A stretch of 64,000 nucleotides of DNA from Eubacteriales bacterium (lineage in GTDB: Bacteria; Bacillota; Clostridia; Lachnospirales; Lachnospiraceae), in assembly GCA_030524745.1 (NCBI GenBank), contig JAUNGC010000005.1, positions 1-64,000 on the forward strand, written 5' to 3'. Positions 58,687 to 64,000 of the stretch are shown piece after piece (within the stretch, counting starts at the first letter, position 1; each line of letters opens with the position of its first letter). The position numbers were made by a program, and so were the translations under genes. The notes below the pieces were generated by a model. The model did no database searches. It saw only the letters and a list, made by a program, of their open reading frames with translations, and was not told where the DNA came from.

Positions 58687-61600
58687 ATGGATTTCTTGGA
58701 TAAGAGAGTCGGAATTATCTGCGAACAGTTGAAAAAACTGGCGGTAAAACAAAGGAAGCCGATTACGGATTTTTATTTTAAGAAAGGATTTTTCGAACGG
58801 CCGGAGGACGCCGACGCGTCAGAAGAGGTGTGGGAAGTATTTCAGAGCCGGACGATGCACTGGTATGGACCGGACGAACATTATTGGTTTCGTACGGAAT
58901 TGACAGTTCCGGATTCCATGGATGGAAAATCCATGTGGATTCGGGTTCGTACGCAGATCGATGAATGGGATGACGGAAGAAATCCTCAGTTTTTATTGTT
59001 TGTCGACGGAAAAGTGACACAGGGAGTCGATATGAATCACCGGGAGGTGAAGTTATCTTCCTGTGCGAAATCCGGCGAGAAGCTGCAATTGGATCTGCAG
59101 GCCTATACCGGAAATCTGCATGGGGAATTCCGGCTGATTGTCGATCTGTTTGAATTGGACGAAACGATCGCAAAGCTGTACTATGATCTGTGGGTGCCCG
59201 GCCTTGCCTTCCCCAGAATGGATGAAGGGGATAAGGTCAGGAAGGATATGGAGTTTATCTTGAATGAAGCGGTGAATCTGCTGGATCTTCGGAGCCCGTA
59301 TTCCGAAGAGTTCTACCGTTCTGTGGACAGCGCTTCCGCTTATCTGGAAAAGGCACTGTATGAGGAAAAAGCGGGTTATACGGATGTGATCGCAACCTGT
59401 ATCGGGCATACGCATATCGACGTGGCGTGGTGGTGGACGGTGGCGCAGACCCGGGAGAAGGTGGCGAGAAGCTTTTCCACCGTTTTGAAGCTGATGGAGG
59501 AATATCCGAACTATAAATTCATGTCCAGCCAGCCGCAGCTTTATCAGTTTTTGAAGGAACGTTATCCGGAGGTTTATGAACAGATCAAAGAGCGGGTGAA
59601 AGAAGGCCGCTGGGAGCCGGAAGGCGGCATGTGGGTGGAAGCCGACTGCAATCTGACTTCGGGAGAATCTCTGGTGCGTCAGTTCCTGCACGGAAAACGC
59701 TTTTTCAAAGAAGAGTTTGGCCTGGACAACGAAATTTTGTGGCTTCCGGACGTGTTTGGCTATTCCGGCGCGCTGCCCCAGATCATGAAAAAGTCCGGCA
59801 TCAAATATTTTATGACCACAAAGCTGGCATGGAACCAGTTTAATAAGGTTCCCAACGACACGATGCTCTGGCGGGGAATTGACGGAAGCGAAATTCTGAC
59901 CCATCTGATTACGACGCTCGGCATCGGACAGCCTGAAAGCAATTTCTTTACCACCTATAACGGCATGCTTCATCCCGACGCTATCATGGGCGGCTGGAAA
60001 CGTTATCAGAATAAAGATATGAACAATGATATTCTGATCGCCTATGGTTATGGAGACGGCGGCGGAGGCCCTACCAGAGAGATGCTGGAAACCTCCAAAC
60101 GGCTGGAAAAGGGAATCAAGGGCATCCCGAAGGTGCGCCAGGAATTTTCTCATGTCTGGTTTGAGGAACTGGAGGAGCGGGTGAGAAAAGATAAGCGGCT
60201 TGCCGTGTGGGAAGGAGAGTTTTATTTCGAGTACCACAGAGGCACCTACACCTCTATGGCGAGAAACAAACGCGCCAACCGGAAGAGCGAACTGGGGCTG
60301 ATGGATCTGGAACTGTTCTCCGTAATGGCGCAGAATAAAGTTCCTTATCCGAAAGAAGAACTGGACCGGATGTGGAAGACTGTTTTGCTGAACCAGTTCC
60401 ACGATATCCTGCCGGGATCGTCCATCGAGGAAGTGTACGAGGTGACGAAAGCGGAATATGCGCAGCTTCAGGAGCGTCTGGAAGCGCTTACCGAAGAAAG
60501 GATCCGGGCGCTGACGCCCGGCGGAGAGGGCATTACGCTTTATAATACCACCGGATTTGTGCGGGATGACATCGTGAATCTGGGAAACAGCAGCGCAGAA
60601 GCGCTCTGCGATGAAAACGGAACACAATATCCGGTGCAGCAGACTGCTGACGGCGCGATCGCTTATGTCAAAGAACTGCCTGCGAAAGGATACCGTACCT
60701 TTGCGGTGAAAGAAGCCGCAGAACAGGCGTCAAATCCTTTTACCCTTGACCGGAATGTGCTGGAAACGCCATATTACCGGATCCGTGTGGATGAAAACGG
60801 GCTGTTTGAAAGCATTTTTGACAAAGAGTTTGAGCGGGAAGTGATACAGGAAGGGAAGCGCGCAAACCTGTTCCGCATGTATGAAGATAAGCCCATGTGC
60901 TATGACAACTGGGATATCGATATTTATTATACGGAAAAATTCTGGGATGCGGTAAAAGCGGAATGTGTGGAATGGAAAGAACTGGGCCCCGTGAGAGCGG
61001 TGCTCTGCGTGGAACGTAAGATCAGCAATTCCCGAATTTGCCAGGAAATCTGTTTTTATGCCGATGACAGAAGAATCGACTTCCATACATGGGTGGACTG
61101 GAAGGAGCAGCAGCATCTCCTCAAAGTGCATTTCCCGGTGGATGTTCATACGGACGAGGCGACCTTTGACATACAGTTCGGCAATCTGACCCGCAAAACG
61201 CATACCAATACAAGCTGGGATAAGGCCCGGTTTGAAAGCTGCGGACAGAAGTGGATCGATGTATCGGAAGGGCACTACGGCGTGAGTCTGATGAATGACT
61301 GTAAATACGGTCATTCCGTTCATGACGGCGATCTGGGACTGACTTTGATTAAGTCCGGCATAGAGCCGAACCCTGCAGCCGATAAGGAAGAACACATATT
61401 TACCTATTCCCTCTATCCCCATGGAGAAACCTGGCGGGCGGCGCAGACGGTGAAAAAGGCATATTTTATCAATCAGCCCGTATGGATTCAAAAGGGCGGA
61501 GAACCGGGCAGTTCCTTCAGTCTGGCGTCGGTGGACCGTTCCAATGTGGTGATCGAGACGATCAAGGAGGCAGAGGACGGCGACGGCGTGATTCTGCGCC

Positions 61601-61776
61601 TGTATGAATCGGAGAACGCGCGCACAAAAGCGACGCTTACCTTCGGATTTCCGATCAGAAGCGCAGAGGAATGCAATCTGATGGAAGAAAAAGAAGCGGA
61701 CGCAGTATTTGACGAAAGTAAAATCAGCTTTACCATCAAACCTTACGAAATCAAGACCTTCCGCATAAGGTCATAA
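58687..61776 (+). CDS. GH38 alpha-mannosidase
   Basis: A 1029-residue alpha-mannosidase. After a beta-rich N-terminal domain (1-230) comes the catalytic barrel with the Zn2+ ligands His243 and Asp245 in GHTHIDVAW and the nucleophile Asp355 in LPDVFGYSG; a later His in NQFHDILPGSS completes the site. Large C-terminal beta domains follow. Such bacterial enzymes remove alpha-linked mannose from high-mannose N-glycans and related oligosaccharides. There is no signal peptide, so it is cytoplasmic. First gene of glycan operon 3; the LacI gene is divergent. Confidence 0.95.
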   Translation: MDFLDKRVGIICEQLKKLAVKQRKPITDFYFKKGFFERPEDADASEEVWEVFQSRTMHWYGPDEHYWFRTELTVPDSMDGKSMWIRVRTQIDEWDDGRNPQFLLFVDGKVTQGVDMNHREVKLSSCAKSGEKLQLDLQAYTGNLHGEFRLIVDLFELDETIAKLYYDLWVPGLAFPRMDEGDKVRKDMEFILNEAVNLLDLRSPYSEEFYRSVDSASAYLEKALYEEKAGYTDVIATCIGHTHIDVAWWWTVAQTREKVARSFSTVLKLMEEYPNYKFMSSQPQLYQFLKERYPEVYEQIKERVKEGRWEPEGGMWVEADCNLTSGESLVRQFLHGKRFFKEEFGLDNEILWLPDVFGYSGALPQIMKKSGIKYFMTTKLAWNQFNKVPNDTMLWRGIDGSEILTHLITTLGIGQPESNFFTTYNGMLHPDAIMGGWKRYQNKDMNNDILIAYGYGDGGGGPTREMLETSKRLEKGIKGIPKVRQEFSHVWFEELEERVRKDKRLAVWEGEFYFEYHRGTYTSMARNKRANRKSELGLMDLELFSVMAQNKVPYPKEELDRMWKTVLLNQFHDILPGSSIEEVYEVTKAEYAQLQERLEALTEERIRALTPGGEGITLYNTTGFVRDDIVNLGNSSAEALCDENGTQYPVQQTADGAIAYVKELPAKGYRTFAVKEAAEQASNPFTLDRNVLETPYYRIRVDENGLFESIFDKEFEREVIQEGKRANLFRMYEDKPMCYDNWDIDIYYTEKFWDAVKAECVEWKELGPVRAVLCVERKISNSRICQEICFYADDRRIDFHTWVDWKEQQHLLKVHFPVDVHTDEATFDIQFGNLTRKTHTNTSWDKARFESCGQKWIDVSEGHYGVSLMNDCKYGHSVHDGDLGLTLIKSGIEPNPAADKEEHIFTYSLYPHGETWRAAQTVKKAYFINQPVWIQKGGEPGSSFSLASVDRSNVVIETIKEAEDGDGVILRLYESENARTKATLTFGFPIRSAEECNLMEEKEADAVFDESKISFTIKPYEIKTFRIRS

Positions 61777-61790
61777 GGAGAAAAGAACAA

Positions 61791-62951
61791 TTGAGAACGA
61801 TACTGGGCGTGGAAAGAATTGCGGAATACAAAAAACTGTTTCAGGGAAAAAGAATCGGCCTGATCACCAACTTTTCAGGGATTCTTCCCGATTTGACGAT
61901 GGATACCGCAGATGTCTTTTGGAGTAACGGTTTTCATGTGCAAAAGATCTTTACGCCGGAACATGGACTCTATGGTGCAGGCGCAGGAGAAAGTGTGGCG
62001 GACAGCTTTCACCCGCGTTATCACATTCCGGTGATTTCTCTGTACGGCGATCACCGCAAGCCTACGGACGAGGATGTGGAAAATCTGGATCTTCTGGTCT
62101 ATGATATTCAGGATGTGGGGCTCCGTTATTATACGTATCTTTATACCATGTGTTATTCCCTGGATAAAGCAGCCCAAAAGGGGATTCCCTATGTGATTCT
62201 GGACCGCCCGAATCCTCTGGGCGGCCGTCAGATCCGGGGCGCCCGAATCCGTCAGGATTATCACAGCTTTGTGGGAGATTATGAACTGCCGATGCGTTAT
62301 GGCCTGACCATCGGCGAGGCGGCGCACTATTATCTGAAGTATACCGGAACAAAGGCGGATCTCACGGTGATTCCGATGGAGAATTACACCATGGACACCA
62401 CTTTTCCCCGAACCGGGCTTTTGTGGAATGTGCCGTCTCCGGCGCTTCCTGCTTTTGAGAGCGTGTTATGCTATTGCGGCGGCTGTCTGTTTGAGACGGT
62501 CAATGTCAGCGAAGGCCGCGGAAGCGCAAAACCGTTTCAGATGTACGGCGCGCCTTTCATCGATATGGATCGGTTTTACGAGGATGTGAAGGCGCAGTGG
62601 AAGGACGATTCCATTGTGTTCCGCAGAAGAGCCTTTGTACCAAACTGCAGCAAGCATCAGGGAGAAGTCTGCTATGGGCTGGAATTTTTCCCGCTCAGAG
62701 AGGAATGCGATTTCCTTCCGCTGGCGCTTATCATGATGAAAGCGATCTTTGAACGCTACCCTGAGAAGGCGGTATTTTGCGCCTTGCCGGACGGGGAGAG
62801 CGAAAACCGTCTGGCGGTTCTGTACGGCAATGAACTGGCGCTTGCGTATATCAGAGGAAATATAGCCATGAAGGAACTGCAGGAAGCCTGGACGGCGGAA
62901 GACGAAGCGTTTGCGGCGTATGCAAGGGATATCCGGATTTACCGGGATTAA
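61791..62951 (+). CDS. DUF1343 / NamZ-like (GH171) protein
   Basis: A 386-residue protein of the DUF1343 family, whose characterised member NamZ is an exo-beta-N-acetylmuramidase. Typical segments: IGLITNFSG, EHGLYGAGAGESV, LVYDIQDVGLRYYTYLYTM, LDRPNPLGG, and the NVSEGRGSAKPFQMYGAPF loop. NamZ proteins are usually exported; this one has no signal peptide. It starts with a TTG 14 bases after the mannosidase stop, preceded by AAGGAG. It could recycle MurNAc-containing fragments or cleave a GlcNAc-type end of the imported glycans. Confidence 0.88.
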   Translation: MRTILGVERIAEYKKLFQGKRIGLITNFSGILPDLTMDTADVFWSNGFHVQKIFTPEHGLYGAGAGESVADSFHPRYHIPVISLYGDHRKPTDEDVENLDLLVYDIQDVGLRYYTYLYTMCYSLDKAAQKGIPYVILDRPNPLGGRQIRGARIRQDYHSFVGDYELPMRYGLTIGEAAHYYLKYTGTKADLTVIPMENYTMDTTFPRTGLLWNVPSPALPAFESVLCYCGGCLFETVNVSEGRGSAKPFQMYGAPFIDMDRFYEDVKAQWKDDSIVFRRRAFVPNCSKHQGEVCYGLEFFPLREECDFLPLALIMMKAIFERYPEKAVFCALPDGESENRLAVLYGNELALAYIRGNIAMKELQEAWTAEDEAFAAYARDIRIYRD

Positions 62952-62964
62952 GCGGGGAGAGAAT

Positions 62965-63882
62965 ATGTATCGGATCGGGATAGACGGCGGCGGAACGAGA
63001 AGCCGGTTTGCGGTGCTGGAAAACGGAAAAGAGTTGTTCCGGTGCGAAAGCGGCGGGCTGAACTATAACAGCTATGGAGAGAAGGAAATTCTGTCAAATC
63101 TTTTGGCGGCAATGACAGCATTGACAAAAGCAGGATTTAAACCGCAGGATTGTGCGGGAATCGGCGCGGGCGCGGCCGGAATCAGCAATCCGAAGGCGAT
63201 TCCTTTTTTAAAAGGCAGCCTGCGGAAACAGGGATTTTCCTGTCCTATTGTAATTGCTGGCGATCAGGAAGCCGCTCTTGTGGGAGGAATCGGAAAGAAA
63301 GCGGGAATTTTGCTGATTGCCGGAACCGGTTCCATCTGCATGGCGCAGGACGGCAGAGGAAACCGCTTCCGGACCGGCGGTTACGGACATATCATAGATG
63401 ATGCCGGAAGCGCCTATGCGGTGGGAAGGGACATTTTAAATGCGGTAGTGCGGGCGCGGGATGGCAGGGCCAATCCCACCGCATTGGAAGAAAGGGTATT
63501 TGAAACCTTATCCGTTAAAACGATGGAGGAAGTAATCGCCTATATCTATGCTCCGGAACGGAACAAAAAAGATATCGCGGCGCTGGCCTCCATTCTGACC
63601 GATACATTGATTTTGGAGGATGCCGCCGCAGGGCGGATTGCGGCCCATGCCGCAGAAGAACTGACTCTGCTGGTGATTGCAGCGCTGGCGCAAATCAATT
63701 CTTCCGCAGTAAGAACGGAAAATGGACCCGAATGCTTCCCTCTGCTTCTGGAAGGAGGACTGATCCTGAAAAACCGGGAAATCAACCGGATGTTCTGGAG
63801 AATTCTTCAGGAAAAAGAGATACCGGTCTTTCCGGCGCAAAAGGAACATGACGCGGCATACGGCGCGGCGCTGCTGCTTTAA
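62965..63882 (+). CDS. BadF/BadG/BcrA/BcrD-type sugar kinase (GlcNAc kinase-like)
   Basis: A 305-residue ASKHA-fold ATPase of the BadF/BcrA family, which includes eukaryotic and bacterial N-acetylglucosamine kinases. Phosphate loop GIDGGGTRSRFAV, the GAGAAGISN segment, AGTGSICMA and GGYGHIIDDAGSAY are present. It would phosphorylate an amino sugar released by the glycosidases. The ATG at 62965 has GGGGAGAG upstream and lies 13 bases after the previous stop. Last gene of the operon; its stop overlaps the end of the convergent pseudouridine synthase gene. Confidence 0.9.
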   Translation: MYRIGIDGGGTRSRFAVLENGKELFRCESGGLNYNSYGEKEILSNLLAAMTALTKAGFKPQDCAGIGAGAAGISNPKAIPFLKGSLRKQGFSCPIVIAGDQEAALVGGIGKKAGILLIAGTGSICMAQDGRGNRFRTGGYGHIIDDAGSAYAVGRDILNAVVRARDGRANPTALEERVFETLSVKTMEEVIAYIYAPERNKKDIAALASILTDTLILEDAAAGRIAAHAAEELTLLVIAALAQINSSAVRTENGPECFPLLLEGGLILKNREINRMFWRILQEKEIPVFPAQKEHDAAYGAALLL

Positions 63883-64000
63883 CGAAGTACCTGTTGCATG
63901 TCATCCGGCAGAGGAGCGGTAAATTCCATTTTTATTCCTGTGATGGGATGTAAAAATTCCAGCCTGTAAGAATGCAGCGCCTGGCGGCTGATGAATTCCA
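63879..64000 (-). CDS. RluD/RluA-family pseudouridine synthase (C-terminal part only)
   Basis: The last 40 codons of a gene that runs off the right edge of the window. The readable end, RQALHSYRLEFLHPITG, then KMEFTAPLPDDM, is the classic C-terminus of RluD-type large-subunit or tRNA pseudouridine synthases. The stop codon overlaps the stop of the kinase gene on the other strand. The catalytic Asp lies outside the window. Confidence 0.88.
   Translation of the reverse strand, partial: EFISRQALHSYRLEFLHPITGIKMEFTAPLPDDMQQVLR

Noticed and set aside
59053-60627. 524-codon minus-strand frame opposite the GH38 gene
   Set aside because: Antisense shadow; GH38 metal and nucleophile motifs are intact on the plus strand.

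Overview
This window reads as a chromosome segment of a spore-forming, anaerobic, gut-type Clostridia, most likely Lachnospiraceae. The support is a SpoVAF/GerA-type protein, an [FeFe] hydrogenase, a DUF1292 protein, YesMN two-component and LplB/YtcP-type ABC systems, GG-rich ribosome binding sites, moderate GC and many short strand-switching operons. No rRNA, tRNA, CRISPR array, phage or insertion sequence was recognised. The species assignment is inference only.

Left part (1-13.7 kb): a GNAT acetyltransferase and a lone type I restriction R-subunit-like helicase in visibly more AT-rich DNA; an intergenic block of nested inverted repeats; a MerR-methyltransferase fusion; a Sel1-like hypothetical; SpoVAF; a HAD phosphatase; and an overlapping response regulator, histidine kinase and solute-binding lipoprotein set with no permeases. 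A long hairpin separates this from a lysine-riboswitch-controlled NhaC-family transporter on the minus strand.

Middle part (15.7-45.7 kb): feoAB from a near-consensus promoter, a group-B-like [FeFe] hydrogenase, gltX, a UvrD/PcrA helicase, DUF1292, an isoamylase-like GH13 protein that has lost its catalytic residues, a DUF5662 protein, a cysteine-repeat mini-protein, a DEAD-box helicase, trpS, a glycosyltransferase fused to a MarR-like domain, DUF3783, and an Rrf2-nifS unit with a clear operator and a truncated nifU. Next comes a yybP-ykoY type (Mn2+) riboswitch reading into an orphan sodium-pump decarboxylase beta subunit plus a tiny gamma-like subunit, facing a DtxR/MntR-type regulator. Then follow a Cu/Zn superoxide dismutase, an esterase-MarR pair, an AraC regulator divergent from the mannonate pathway genes, a lipoprotein, and a LysR regulator divergent from a ubiD-ubiX-lpdD type decarboxylase set.

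Right part (45.8-63.9 kb): what looks like one glycan/glycopeptide utilisation locus in three plus-strand operons and a LacI regulator. Operon 1 is a transglutaminase/PNGase-like protein, GH18, a CBM9-like protein, GH29 fucosidase and M17 aminopeptidase. Operon 2 is two ABC permeases and a solute-binding lipoprotein. Operon 3 is GH38 alpha-mannosidase, a DUF1343/NamZ-like protein and a BadF/BcrA-type sugar kinase. All the enzymes lack signal peptides, so import of intact glycans or glycopeptides followed by cytoplasmic dismantling is the natural model. GTTAAC-containing sites lie in or next to all three promoter regions. The window ends in the C-terminus of an RluD-type pseudouridine synthase.

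The two most interesting units are the Mn2+-riboswitch/OadB-OadG module (33.2-35.2 kb) and the intracellular glycopeptide-degradation locus (45.8-63.9 kb).
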